A DNA stretch of 64,000 nt from Staphylococcus lugdunensis (GTDB lineage Bacteria; Bacillota; Bacilli; Staphylococcales; Staphylococcaceae): contig NZ_PPPV01000016.1 of assembly GCF_002901705.1 (NCBI RefSeq), positions 60,922 through 124,921 on the forward strand. Direction: 5' to 3'. The notes under the pieces were generated by a model. The model ran no database searches and had not been told where the DNA came from. It saw nothing but the letters and a program-made list of their open reading frames with translations. Of the stretch, positions 23,871 through 32,797 are shown piece after piece. How positions within the stretch are numbered: the first letter of the stretch is position 1; each line of letters opens with the position of its first letter. The position numbers and the translations under genes are program-made.

Positions 23871-24020
23871 AGTAAGTCCTTTCATTTCAAGTGTCACCAT
23901 ATTCGACACTATTTTGTCATTAATAGTCTTATTGTAACATGTGATTTCACATGCAAAGCTTTTAATTGTTGACGATTATTCTTATAATTAACTTAACTAT
24001 AAGGTGCGGGAGGTAAATCA

Positions 24021-24905
24021 ATGGAAATTCATAAACTCACAGAATTAGCAACGATTAAGTCATTTATAGAAACTTCGAGTTACATTCAGACCTCATATTT
24101 ATATAAATTGCCTCAAAATTATGATGATATAGATACTTTATTAACCAAGGCAATACATTTTCCAGGTGTATTTGCATGTGCAGATAATAACAATGATATA
24201 AAGGCCATTTTGTTTGCTTTCTCTTACGCAAAAGATTGTTATAAAGTCATTGGTCCATTTACTAAAGGAGAGCATGACTTAACTGTGGAGGATTTTCAAG
24301 CGTTATTTAATGCATTAAATTCAAATGTATCTGCTCATTCGATTTTTAATTTTTCTTTTGAAGAAGGAGTCCAAACGTATTATCCATTGATGGATGCTAT
24401 TCATGCGCATTATAATTTCACGGATTACTATCTAGAAGCCTATAAGCAAACACATGCGGAGACAATTAATCCTAATATTATTGAATATCATACAGCTATT
24501 TACCGTCATTTTGCTAAGTTGCATCATGATACTTTTAAACACGGCGCACATACAGCAGAAGAACTTATCGCTACATTAGATGATTACCATCGTTTATTCC
24601 TTTTTGTTAGTGAAGGCATCTTAAAAGGTTATCTGTATCTACAAGTTGATACTACTGGTTCCCATGCTGAAATTAAATACTTTAGCTCTCACTCAGATTA
24701 TCGTTTCATGGGCATTGGCTTTGATTTATTAAGTTATGGATTGAATTATGCCTTTAAGCACTATGAAATTAAAAAAGTTCATTTTAAAATACGAAGTAAA
24801 AATACAAAACTTGTATCACGCTTTAATGAACTTGGTTTCAAAGTCAATTATGAATATAAAAAATTTAAACTTGAACAATTCACTAAGCCTACAAGTAGCA
24901 ACTAA
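24021..24905 (+). CDS. GNAT-family N-acetyltransferase
   Basis: The 294-residue protein has a C-terminal GNAT fold (about 160-285): a strand with FLFVSEGILKGYLYLQVD, an acetyl-CoA loop in SDYRFMGIGFDLLSYGL (the usual R/Q-X2-G-X-G/A pattern appears as R-F-M-G-I-G), and HFKIRSKNTKLVSRFNELGF. The N-terminal half is a second, less clear GNAT-like or accessory domain. GGGAGG precedes the ATG. The substrate cannot be inferred. It is monocistronic and runs towards the AEC gene, separated by a repeat with two hairpins. Confidence 0.8.
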   Translation: MEIHKLTELATIKSFIETSSYIQTSYLYKLPQNYDDIDTLLTKAIHFPGVFACADNNNDIKAILFAFSYAKDCYKVIGPFTKGEHDLTVEDFQALFNALNSNVSAHSIFNFSFEEGVQTYYPLMDAIHAHYNFTDYYLEAYKQTHAETINPNIIEYHTAIYRHFAKLHHDTFKHGAHTAEELIATLDDYHRLFLFVSEGILKGYLYLQVDTTGSHAEIKYFSSHSDYRFMGIGFDLLSYGLNYAFKHYEIKKVHFKIRSKNTKLVSRFNELGFKVNYEYKKFKLEQFTKPTSSN

Positions 24906-24919
24906 AAAGTGATTTGGAC

Positions 24920-25070
24920 AAGTCTGGGACATCATTACGTTTTAAGCTATGAACTAAATATTGACAGTAGTTGACTGGATTGAAAATACGCTGATACCAA
25001 CCTTTTTCAATCCAGTCAACCTTGTTGGAGCGGGACTAAGAATTCATAATGAATGCTGTCCTGCTCCAGT
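24920..25070 (+). repeat. Dispersed intergenic repeat with two long hairpins
   Basis: The first hairpin is a perfect 17-bp stem (24970-24986 with 25004-25020). The second pairs GGAGCGGGAC (25027-25036) with GTCCTGCTCC (25058-25067) around a GAATTCATAATGAATG core. The leader block GTTTTAAGCTATGAACTAAA recurs at 34053. Related copies are at 20136-20235 (inverted) and 63690-63770. It separates convergent genes and could terminate both. Confidence 0.75.
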
Positions 25071-25122
25071 TCTTGTTTGTATGATTACGGTTTTACCCAA
25101 TAATCATAATATATCCTGTTAT

Positions 25123-26034
25123 TTATGATACAAAGACTGCTTGATATACATATAGTATAACGATACTAATCATTATCGTTAAATTGGTCACCATGCCAAT
25201 AAACGGTAGCGTTTTGTATTTAAATTGAATTGCGTAAGGAATAATAGCTACACCTACTGGTAATAGCCAAGTAACAAACAATGTCGTTTTAATCATTGAA
25301 TCGGAGACCGGCAAGAAGAAATAGACTGCCAGACCTGCTGCCAAACCAACGCCGTAATGAATTGCTAAGTACTTTATTGCTACAGCAATATAATTCCGTT
25401 CAATTTGGAAGTTAAGCATCATTCCCAGTAGTATCATTGATAATGGCATATTAGCCTTTGATAAAATGCTAAAGAAGTCAATAGCAATATGTGGCAGATG
25501 AATGTTAAACATATTAAGTGAAAACATCGTGATATAAGTTACTAGAGGAACAGACTGAACTAACTTTTTAGCTAAAAATTTAAAATTAAATTGATCGGTA
25601 CCTTCACTATAGTAACTCCCAACAAAGTATGTTACGCCAAACATAATGATAGCTCCCCCAATATCAGCCATACCAAAATAAATCAACCCTTTTTGAGGCC
25701 ATATCGCTTCTACTAATGGATAGGCAAATAATCCTATATTTAAAGCTGCCATCATCATTCCCACTGATCCACGCATATTATTTGAATACCTTTTAAACAG
25801 CCAAATTATAAAGACTTTAGATAATACACCGTAAACGAGCATCATAATAGGCAATATTACAAAAGACATATCTAAATCTGCTTGATTTAAATTTACAATC
25901 ACCAGAGAAGGCAAAGTGACATTAATTACAAGTGTTGCTAGTACCTGGCTATCAGCCGCTTTAACAAAGTGAATGCGCTTAAGAAAATAACCAAGCCCTA
26001 TTAGCAAAATAATCATAACAAATTGTTCAGTCAC
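25123..26034 (-). CDS. AEC-family (auxin efflux carrier-like) transporter
   Basis: This integral membrane protein of about 303 residues has roughly ten hydrophobic helices and an inverted-repeat layout typical of the AEC family. The second half contains PLSMILLGMML, a characteristic segment. Family members move organic acids or amino acid derivatives (for example malate or malonate); the substrate here is unknown. I prefer the GTG at 26032-26034 (VTEQFVMIILL), because GAAGGG lies six bases upstream; the ATG six codons earlier has no ribosome-binding site. No associated metabolic gene is adjacent. Confidence 0.8.
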   Translation of the reverse strand: MTEQFVMIILLIGLGYFLKRIHFVKAADSQVLATLVINVTLPSLVIVNLNQADLDMSFVILPIMMLVYGVLSKVFIIWLFKRYSNNMRGSVGMMMAALNIGLFAYPLVEAIWPQKGLIYFGMADIGGAIIMFGVTYFVGSYYSEGTDQFNFKFLAKKLVQSVPLVTYITMFSLNMFNIHLPHIAIDFFSILSKANMPLSMILLGMMLNFQIERNYIAVAIKYLAIHYGVGLAAGLAVYFFLPVSDSMIKTTLFVTWLLPVGVAIIPYAIQFKYKTLPFIGMVTNLTIMISIVILYVYQAVFVS

Positions 26035-26170
26035 GATACGCCCTTCTTTCATTTAAAGTTTATATATACATTAAAGTACTCTATCATAGTTTTACTTCGG
26101 TTTAGAAGTCTTTATATTCATGATATAATTCTTTTAACCATTATTTTATGATGACAAAGGAGTTCATTTT

Positions 26171-26338
26171 ATGGATTTAGAAGCTAAATTAGCTGAATTG
26201 AAATATGATTATGTTCGCTTGCAAAATGATTTAGAAAAAAAAGAATCGTTAAATCAAAATGTTGATTCATTGATTGGACAATTATCTGAAATTGAACAGC
26301 AAATTGCAACATTACGGTCAAAAATGCGTCATAATTAA
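26171..26338 (+). CDS. Small coiled-coil protein, 55 residues
   Basis: An ATG at 26171 with AAAGGAG ten bases upstream opens a 55-codon frame ending TAA at 26336-26338. The product starts MDLEAKLAELKYDYVRLQND and continues with heptad-like Leu/Ile spacing (LGQL-type IGQLSEIEQQIATLRSK), so it should be almost entirely helical, probably a dimeric coiled coil. It resembles a small conserved staphylococcal protein family (SE1561-like, from memory). No function is known to me. The gene is divergent from the AEC carrier and 62 bases before the next small membrane protein gene. Confidence 0.75.
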   Translation: MDLEAKLAELKYDYVRLQNDLEKKESLNQNVDSLIGQLSEIEQQIATLRSKMRHN

Positions 26339-26400
26339 TCATCTAGTCATATTAACATTAACATGCTATTATAGGCTCTGGCCTAGAAAGGAAGTCTAAA

Positions 26401-26718
26401 ATGCAACTATATCTGATACTTTTACCTATTTTATATCTCATTGTGAGCTATATTAGCATTTATAAAATGCCAACAATTTTCACAAGAATATTGCGCATTA
26501 TTATGGGGATATTACTACTCTTCGTAATTGCAATCACTACACTGCAATTCCCTACAGAAAATTGGTGGGTATTTATTGTATTACTTTTACTTGTTGGTAA
26601 TGTTGAAGTAACTGGATTCAAAGCAATAAAACAAGATCGCAAAGGCTTGCTTATTTTGAATCTCTTAACTCTTTTGTTATACATTGTTTACTTAATTTTA
26701 GTATTCATCATGTATTAG
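26401..26718 (+). CDS. Small membrane protein, 105 residues, function unknown
   Basis: The product has about four hydrophobic segments (roughly residues 2-20, 27-45, 55-68, 80-103) separated by short polar turns (KMPTIFTR, QFPTENWW, KAIKQDRKG). AAAGGAAG lies ten bases before the ATG. It follows the 55-residue coiled-coil gene by 62 bases on the same strand and may share its transcript. A strong terminator follows. I recognise no named family. Confidence 0.7.
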   Translation: MQLYLILLPILYLIVSYISIYKMPTIFTRILRIIMGILLLFVIAITTLQFPTENWWVFIVLLLLVGNVEVTGFKAIKQDRKGLLILNLLTLLLYIVYLILVFIMY

Positions 26719-26749
26719 TTTAAACTGTGAAATGAATACTATATATTGT

Positions 26750-26794
26750 AAAACACACATGACTATCATACTCGTTAGTCATGTGTGTTTTTTT
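26750..26794. terminator. Bidirectional intrinsic terminator
   Basis: A perfect 12-bp stem (26754-26765 with 26776-26787) with a 10-nt loop is flanked by AAAA on the left and seven T on the right. It separates the convergent small membrane protein gene and the RND transporter gene, whose stop is at 26798. Confidence 0.9.
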
Positions 26795-26797
26795 AGA

Positions 26798-29700
26798 TTA
26801 TTTACGGGTTAGTTTTCCTTTTAAAGTAAATAAAATTTCGTATATTACTGGTACAACAATGAGCGTTAAGAGTGTAGAAGAAATAAGTCCACCAATGACT
26901 GTTGCTGCCATCCCTTTAGAAATTAAAATTGAGCTATCTTGTCCAAATAATAATGGTAATAATGCACCAATAGTAGCAATAGCTGTCATTAAAATTGGAC
27001 GTATACGGATGCCTCCTGCCTCAATTAATGCTTCTTTCATCGACATGCCTGCATGCTCATTATTGGTTACTCGATTAATTAATACAATTGCATTGGTCAC
27101 TACAATACCTATTAACATCAACACACCAATTAAACTTGGGACCGAAATAGTTTCTCCAGTAATGAGCAGTGCTAATACAACTCCAATAACTGTATAAGGT
27201 AAAGAGAATAAAATTGTAAATGGTGCTAGTCCGCCTTTAAACGTGATAACTAGAATGAGATAGACAATAATAATCGCAGCCAACATTGCAACTGCCAATT
27301 GTCCCATGGCTGTATTAATGTCATCCGTCGCGCCACCAACACTAATGCTGACATGATTAGGTTTATCTATTTTGTTCACCTTTTGCATGACTGTTTGTGA
27401 CGTACCACCTACGTCTTTACTAATCACCTTACCAGAAATCGTAGTCGCATAATCACCTTCTTCTTGTACAAGTTTGCTAGGTGTTGATGTTTCATTAAGT
27501 GTTGCTATATCACTTAACTTAATTGAGCCTCCAGTTGGTTTTTTCAACTCAATATTTTCTAATTTCGTTTTAGACCAATCTGTACGTTTATTTTGTTTCA
27601 CTTTAACATCAATAGATTTTCCATTTTCTTTAACCGTTGAAATCGTCTTTTCCGGTAAATTTTCATTTAAATTTAACGCAAGTTGACTTGCAGAAATGCC
27701 ATTGTCAGTCGCTTTATTTTGATTAACTTTTATCTCATATTGATCATATGTCTCTGATAAATCTGATTTGACATTTGCCACTCCTGAAGTTTTCTTCATC
27801 GCTTGTTCAACTTTAGCGACGGTCCCTTTAATTGCTTCTGTTGACTTACCTTTTACCGTTACTTCTATTGAACTGTTGCCGACACCTGTTCCCATATCTA
27901 AATTCTTCCATGTTCCAGGGTGTTTATAACGATCCAAGTGTTTTAACACTTTATCTGGTTCCTCGTCAAAGTGAGGTGTATCTTTGGCATATTCAACCAT
28001 AATTGCCATACTATTTGTACTACCAGTTGGGTCAGCCGGTGATGGTCCACCAACTGAATATTGTACCGTCTTAACTTTCTTCTTACTTTGCAAATATTTT
28101 TCAGCATCTTTCGCATGCTTTAATACTGCTTCTTCAGTTTCACCTGGTTTCGGTGTATAAGTAACTGCTAAAAACTTATCTTCACCAGTAGAGATATAAC
28201 TTGTTCCCAACTTAGTGCCACCTAAGACAACACTCGCTATTAATATAATTGTAGTTATAATAATAACTAACCATTTGTGATTCAATGACCATGATAAGAC
28301 TTTTTGGTATCCACGACCAACTGTACCTAGACTTTCATTATTTTGTTTAACCTGTCGTTGTTGTTTGAGACCTCTCTTGAAAAATGTTGAGGCTAACGCC
28401 GGTACAACCGTGATTGACACAAGTAATGATGCCAATAAACTAAAGGCAATCGCCAAGGCAAATGGTCTAAACATTTCTCCTACAGAACCAGAAACAAATG
28501 CCAAAGGTAGAAAGACGACAATAGTAACTAATGTTGAAGACAAGATTGGTTTAAACACTTCTGTTGTTGCATTTATAATCAATGGATTCCCTTTGAGCTG
28601 TTCTTTTGGATCTGACAAGCGTCGATAAATATTTTCTACAACTACAATGGAGTCATCAATAACACGGCCAATTGCAATCGTCAAAGCGCCTAAAGTTAGT
28701 ATGTTTAATGACACATCTGTTAGTTTCAAAGCTACCAATGCAATTAATATTGACAATGGAATTGATACTATAGAAATTGCTGTCGTTCTAATATTGCGCA
28801 AGAATAGTAATATAACAATAATAGCCACCATCGTACCTAATGCGGCTTTTTCAACCATCGTGTAAAGAGAGTCTTGGATAGGTTTTGCCGTATCCATCGT
28901 TTTCACGCCATCAATTTTAGCGTTATTTTGAGTAAACTTATCGATGGTTTGTTGAACATCTTTAGCAACTTGAACAGTATTGGCGTCTTGCGCTTTCATT
29001 ACTTGAACATTAACAGCATCTTTACCATTTGTCTTCGAAATAGATTGACGTTCATCACCAATCTTTATATCAGCTAAATCCTGTAATTTAACAGATGGTA
29101 TATTACCTGTTGAAGTTAATGAATCAGAAGATTGTGGCTTAGATGAAGCTAATGCACTAGTATCATTAGATTGGCTATTACTAGCAGATGTTTGCTTACT
29201 ATTACTTGATTGATTTGAATTCTGACTTTGACCAGCCATACTTAACGGTATTTGTAGATTTTTAAAAGCATCTACAGAGGTGAACTGACCATCTACAACA
29301 ATTGATTTATCTGTATTATTAAATTGGAACAAGCCCAGTGGTGTTTCTCTAGATGCCGCTTTAACATAATTTTCAACGTCCTCTGCTGTCATCCCGACTT
29401 TATCCAATTGATCTTGCTTAAATTTCATAGTAATTTCACGTGTTGTTTGCCCATTTAATTGGGCATTTTGTACACCATCAATGGTTTGTAGTTTCGGAAT
29501 CAGTTGTTTCTGTATTGCATTGGTTGTTTCTTTTAAATTACCATCTTTATTCGTAAAGGAATATGCCACAATAGGAAAAGCATCCATAGAATTACGTGTT
29601 AATTCCGGCTGACTTACCCCTTCTTTAAATTCTATTTTATCTATTTCTTTTTTCAATACTTCTTCTGCTTTATCCATATCTGTATTGTTTTCATATTCTA

Positions 29701-29983
29701 CAGTAACAATAGATGCATTTTGTATTGACTCAGTCTTCACATTTTTGACATAGGCTAACGATCGAATTTGACTATCGATTTTACTACTGATTTCATCTTG
29801 AGTTGTTTGCGGTGTTGCACCAGGCATTGTCGTTTGCACAGAAATCACTGGATTTTCAACATCTGGTAACAATTCTAATTTTAGTTTTGCACTCGCATAT
29901 ACACCACCTAAAATCACCAAGACGACCATTAAAAAGATTGCAAATTTATTACCAAGTGAAAATTTTAATAGCTTTTTTATCAT
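26798..29983 (-). CDS. RND-family transporter (AcrB/MMPL-type), downstream of fmhB
   Basis: The 1061-residue protein has the classic RND layout: TM1 at the N-terminus, a large extracytoplasmic loop (about 35-375), a helix bundle, a second loop (about 580-880) and a C-terminal helix bundle. The proton-relay region is visible as GRVIDDSIVVVENIYRRL (about 435-452). The first loop carries a Ser/Gln/Asn-rich insertion (about residues 258-295) that looks disordered. In S. aureus the equivalent gene beside fmhB was reported to interact with wall-synthesis enzymes; drug export has not been clearly shown. It starts 100 bases after fmhB on the same strand. Confidence 0.85.
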   Translation of the reverse strand: MIKKLLKFSLGNKFAIFLMVVLVILGGVYASAKLKLELLPDVENPVISVQTTMPGATPQTTQDEISSKIDSQIRSLAYVKNVKTESIQNASIVTVEYENNTDMDKAEEVLKKEIDKIEFKEGVSQPELTRNSMDAFPIVAYSFTNKDGNLKETTNAIQKQLIPKLQTIDGVQNAQLNGQTTREITMKFKQDQLDKVGMTAEDVENYVKAASRETPLGLFQFNNTDKSIVVDGQFTSVDAFKNLQIPLSMAGQSQNSNQSSNSKQTSASNSQSNDTSALASSKPQSSDSLTSTGNIPSVKLQDLADIKIGDERQSISKTNGKDAVNVQVMKAQDANTVQVAKDVQQTIDKFTQNNAKIDGVKTMDTAKPIQDSLYTMVEKAALGTMVAIIVILLFLRNIRTTAISIVSIPLSILIALVALKLTDVSLNILTLGALTIAIGRVIDDSIVVVENIYRRLSDPKEQLKGNPLIINATTEVFKPILSSTLVTIVVFLPLAFVSGSVGEMFRPFALAIAFSLLASLLVSITVVPALASTFFKRGLKQQRQVKQNNESLGTVGRGYQKVLSWSLNHKWLVIIITTIILIASVVLGGTKLGTSYISTGEDKFLAVTYTPKPGETEEAVLKHAKDAEKYLQSKKKVKTVQYSVGGPSPADPTGSTNSMAIMVEYAKDTPHFDEEPDKVLKHLDRYKHPGTWKNLDMGTGVGNSSIEVTVKGKSTEAIKGTVAKVEQAMKKTSGVANVKSDLSETYDQYEIKVNQNKATDNGISASQLALNLNENLPEKTISTVKENGKSIDVKVKQNKRTDWSKTKLENIELKKPTGGSIKLSDIATLNETSTPSKLVQEEGDYATTISGKVISKDVGGTSQTVMQKVNKIDKPNHVSISVGGATDDINTAMGQLAVAMLAAIIIVYLILVITFKGGLAPFTILFSLPYTVIGVVLALLITGETISVPSLIGVLMLIGIVVTNAIVLINRVTNNEHAGMSMKEALIEAGGIRIRPILMTAIATIGALLPLLFGQDSSILISKGMAATVIGGLISSTLLTLIVVPVIYEILFTLKGKLTRK

Positions 29984-30082
29984 TTATATTGCCCCCTACC
30001 TTTGAATGTCTAAAAAAATCTGAACGAATCTCCAATACAGACACGTCCAGATCAAATTGTCACCTTATTACGTACACCGACA

Positions 30083-31333
30083 TTACTTTCGTTTCAATTT
30101 TCGAGATAACTTTATCTTTGCTTTAGTTAAAGTGGGCTTAACCTTTTCAATAAGTTGATATAATGGTTTGTTAAGCGGATAATCAAATTCACCAATTTTT
30201 TCACTTAAGTATGTTCCCCATGTCTTTTTAAAAATCCACAAACCATAATGTTCACTATCTTTAGGTGGATTATTATCGGTACCACCGAAATCATATGATG
30301 TTGCACCTTTTTCTCTCGCATAGCGCATCATCGCAAATTGCATATGATGGTTTGGTAAGAAATCACGATAATCATTAGATGATGCACCGTATAAATAATA
30401 AGCTTTTTTGCCGCAAAACATTAGTAGCGCACCTGATAAATAAAGACCATCAGGATGTTTTTTCAAAAGTGATTCTAATTCTTGACGTCGTTCTACTTCA
30501 TTATTCATCTTATTTTGTGCATCATTAATTTTATTTAAAGTTTTTTTATCTTGCTTTTTTTGTTGTAACTTTTCAATTTCATTATTTAATTTTTCAATTT
30601 CTTTTGTTGTTTCAGCTATAACCGGTTTAGGCTCTAGTTTCACTAAAAAGAGTTCAGCATCTCCATCTTCATGAAGTGCATCATAAATCGTTTCAAAGTA
30701 ACTCACATCACGAGTTAAAAAGCCATCACGTTCACCAGTGATTTTCATTAACTGTGCAAACGTTCCTAAACCTTCACGCCCAGCATGTTCTACTTGAGTA
30801 CCACGTCTTAGAGCAAGTCTTACTTTTGATCGATTGCGTTTATCAAAGCTCTTGATAAGTTCTTCATCTGATTTATCGATAGGTGTAATCATTGTCATTC
30901 GCGGTTGAATATAGTCTTTAGACAGGCCTTCTTTAAATCCTTTATGTTTAAAGCCTAATTTCTTAAGATTTTTAATGGCTTGAATTCCTTGGTCAACCTC
31001 GACATCTGGATCAATTTTAATCGTATAGGCTTTTTCTTCTTTAGCAAGCGCAGTTGTTTCTGCCAACAATAATTCTAATGCTGCTGTATCTTCATAATCC
31101 ACAACAAACCCACGTGAGACATAACATAATGTAAATGGTAGTTTTGGGATTCTTTTAAATAATAATTGGGCTACCCCTTTAATTTCACCATTTTCACCTA
31201 CAGCAACTCTTTTTGAATACCAACCAGTAAGTTGCTTCGTCTCTGCCCATTTAGTTAATTGTAATAAATCTCCATGAGGATGAGATTTAACAAACGCGTC
31301 ATGTTCTTGATTTGTGATATTCATCTTTTCCAT
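30083..31333 (-). CDS. fmhB: Lipid II:glycine glycyltransferase FmhB (FemX)
   Basis: FmhB transfers the first glycine from glycyl-tRNA to the lysine of lipid II at the inner membrane face, starting the pentaglycine bridge; it is essential in S. aureus. The 416-residue protein has two GNAT-like subdomains, a charged helical arm (about 240-300, rich in Lys/Glu, coiled-coil prone) that is diagnostic of Fem proteins, and TSYDFGGTDNNPPKDSEHYG near 355-375. AAAGGAG precedes the ATG. It is about five residues shorter than the S. aureus protein as I remember it, the difference falling in the coiled arm. FemA and FemB are not in this window. Confidence 0.93.
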   Translation of the reverse strand: MEKMNITNQEHDAFVKSHPHGDLLQLTKWAETKQLTGWYSKRVAVGENGEIKGVAQLLFKRIPKLPFTLCYVSRGFVVDYEDTAALELLLAETTALAKEEKAYTIKIDPDVEVDQGIQAIKNLKKLGFKHKGFKEGLSKDYIQPRMTMITPIDKSDEELIKSFDKRNRSKVRLALRRGTQVEHAGREGLGTFAQLMKITGERDGFLTRDVSYFETIYDALHEDGDAELFLVKLEPKPVIAETTKEIEKLNNEIEKLQQKKQDKKTLNKINDAQNKMNNEVERRQELESLLKKHPDGLYLSGALLMFCGKKAYYLYGASSNDYRDFLPNHHMQFAMMRYAREKGATSYDFGGTDNNPPKDSEHYGLWIFKKTWGTYLSEKIGEFDYPLNKPLYQLIEKVKPTLTKAKIKLSRKLKRK

Positions 31334-31424
31334 GCTCTAAACTAACTCCTTTATTATTGCAATAATTATCATTATACATCGTTCATAAGTGAGTGTCGAC
31401 GAACAAGACATCATTTAAAAAGAA

Positions 31425-32201
31425 TCACGATTTCGGCAACATTCCATTGATGAAACGATATGTTGCCCCTCTAATTGTCATATTGTACGGTGATGATGCT
31501 TCATGATCTTGAATTACAATTGAGGCATATTCAGATTTCTTGCCATCTTGAATGCGGAAGATTATATCATCATCTTTTAGCACCAAATCAGTGTACTTAT
31601 CGTTATCAGCAATGATATCCATATCATACCATAGTTGCCATTTCTTAACTGTCACAGCACGCTTTTCACTTGCAATAACAAGTTTCTCAATAACAAATTG
31701 TGATTGCTGATGACGCGCAAACCTCTCTTTCCGCTCTGTTTCAGTTTCATTCCATTGGATAAAAAAGGGTGGCTTAACTAAATAATCAGGATCAGCGATA
31801 TATAATAATTGCCAGTCAATTTGTTCACCTTTTTTATTCTCTCTATGCATGCGAATTGGACCAATAGTATCGACATTTTTATCACATAACCGTTGAGCAG
31901 TTTCTTCAATAGATGTTGTTCTTAAACATATCCCTTTGAAGCCTTCAGCAAAATAATCTTGAATAATTTTTGCAGCAAATGATACGCGCCCTTCCTCGGA
32001 TTTCACTTCTTTAGCCAATTTATCCGGCTGTTCAACATCTAATAATTCAATATAGTTGTCATTTAGGTATGTTAAACGATTAAATGTACCATAGCGATGG
32101 TGTTTGCCACCTGGCTCAAGCTTGAGTAGCTGTCCTGGATAATGAAATTGATTTAAATGATCAACATAATGAATAAGATGATCAAAATTAAGTGTTGCCA
32201 T
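31425..32201 (-). CDS. VOC-family (glyoxalase-like domain) protein
   Basis: The 258-residue protein begins LNFDHLIHYVDHLNQF, the first strand-helix of a vicinal-oxygen-chelate fold with its metal-type histidine (DHL/HYV), followed by PGGKHHRYGTFNRLTYL and YIELLDVEQ. The domain fits the glyoxalase_3 subgroup, in which most members are uncharacterised. No reaction can be assigned. It is divergent from the MarR-MFS pair; an extended -10 (TGCTATAGT, minus strand, 32244-32252) with a palindrome over it could be its promoter. Confidence 0.7.
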   Translation of the reverse strand: MATLNFDHLIHYVDHLNQFHYPGQLLKLEPGGKHHRYGTFNRLTYLNDNYIELLDVEQPDKLAKEVKSEEGRVSFAAKIIQDYFAEGFKGICLRTTSIEETAQRLCDKNVDTIGPIRMHRENKKGEQIDWQLLYIADPDYLVKPPFFIQWNETETERKERFARHQQSQFVIEKLVIASEKRAVTVKKWQLWYDMDIIADNDKYTDLVLKDDDIIFRIQDGKKSEYASIVIQDHEASSPYNMTIRGATYRFINGMLPKS

Positions 32202-32231
32202 CGTACATCCCTCTTTTTCTTTTAGTTACCC

Positions 32232-32248
32232 ATAGTTTAACAAACTAT
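32232..32248. promoter_or_regulatory. Perfect palindrome (operator candidate) over the VOC gene promoter
   Basis: Seven-base arms ATAGTTT (32232-32238) and AAACTAT (32242-32248) are separated by AAC. The right arm overlaps the probable extended -10 of the VOC gene on the minus strand. A dimeric regulator, possibly the MarR protein encoded next door, could bind here. Confidence 0.45.
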
Positions 32249-32276
32249 AGCATATATTTCTGTGTCAAATTTGATA

Positions 32277-32305
32277 TTGCCAAATGTATCAATTCAATTT
32301 ATAAT
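32277..32305 (+). promoter_or_regulatory. Sigma-A promoter of the marR-MFS operon
   Basis: TTGCCA (32277-32282), a 17-base spacer and a perfect TATAAT (32300-32305) lie about 60 bases before the MarR start. This matches the consensus at 11 of 12 positions. Confidence 0.7.
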
Positions 32306-32323
32306 AAATCTTGTGCAAATTTA

Positions 32324-32338
32324 GTTAGTTAACCTAAC
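32324..32338. promoter_or_regulatory. Inverted repeat downstream of the marR promoter
   Basis: GTTAG and CTAAC arms are separated by five bases, starting about 12 bases after the predicted transcription start. The position suits autorepression by the MarR protein. Confidence 0.45.
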
Positions 32339-32362
32339 CATTTTCCGAGGAGAGTGTTATGA

Positions 32363-32797
32363 TTGTTGCAAAATGATTTTTTCAATAGCTTTATTGAATT
32401 GTATCGACCATATATAAAAGCGACTAAACCAATATTAGACCGTTTTGATTTGCATAGTGGTCAATGGCTAGTATTAAAAGATATTGCGAAACAACAACCT
32501 ACAACGCTAGTCCAAATATCAAAACGTCGCTTCATTGAAAAGCCTACTACACGTCAGTTTATAAAAGCACTATCCGAAAAAGGCTTATTGACCATTACAC
32601 CTGGACATGATAAACGAGAAAAGGTATTAAATTTGTCACCTGAGGGAGACGTGCTATATCAACAAATAAATGATGAAGTATCTCGTATACAAATAGATTT
32701 ATTAGCACATGCTTCAATAAACGAAAAACAAATGGAGCAAGTTATTAATATGATGGCCTCGCTGCATCAAATATTTATGGAGGAAGATAACCGTTGA
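32363..32797 (+). CDS. MarR-family transcriptional regulator
   Basis: The 144-residue protein has the MarR arrangement: N-terminal dimerisation helix, winged helix with TLVQISKRRFIEKPTTRQFIKALSEKGL (shown here as overlapping parts: VQISKRRFIEK then TTRQFIKALSEKGLL) and the wing PGHDKREKVLNLSPEG. Translation must start at TTG (32363 or 32366); GAGGAGAG is eight bases upstream, and the only nearby ATG (32359) is in another frame and stops after five codons. It overlaps the MFS gene by four bases, so it likely controls that transporter. The ligand is unknown. Confidence 0.85.
   Translation: MLQNDFFNSFIELYRPYIKATKPILDRFDLHSGQWLVLKDIAKQQPTTLVQISKRRFIEKPTTRQFIKALSEKGLLTITPGHDKREKVLNLSPEGDVLYQQINDEVSRIQIDLLAHASINEKQMEQVINMMASLHQIFMEEDNR

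Noticed and set aside
26781..27197. 138-codon plus-strand frame
   Set aside because: It is antisense to the RND gene and starts inside the terminator; a shadow frame.
32359..32376. ATG at 32359 as the MarR start
   Set aside because: It runs in another frame and meets a stop after five codons; the TTG start in the MarR frame has correct spacing to GAGGAGAG.
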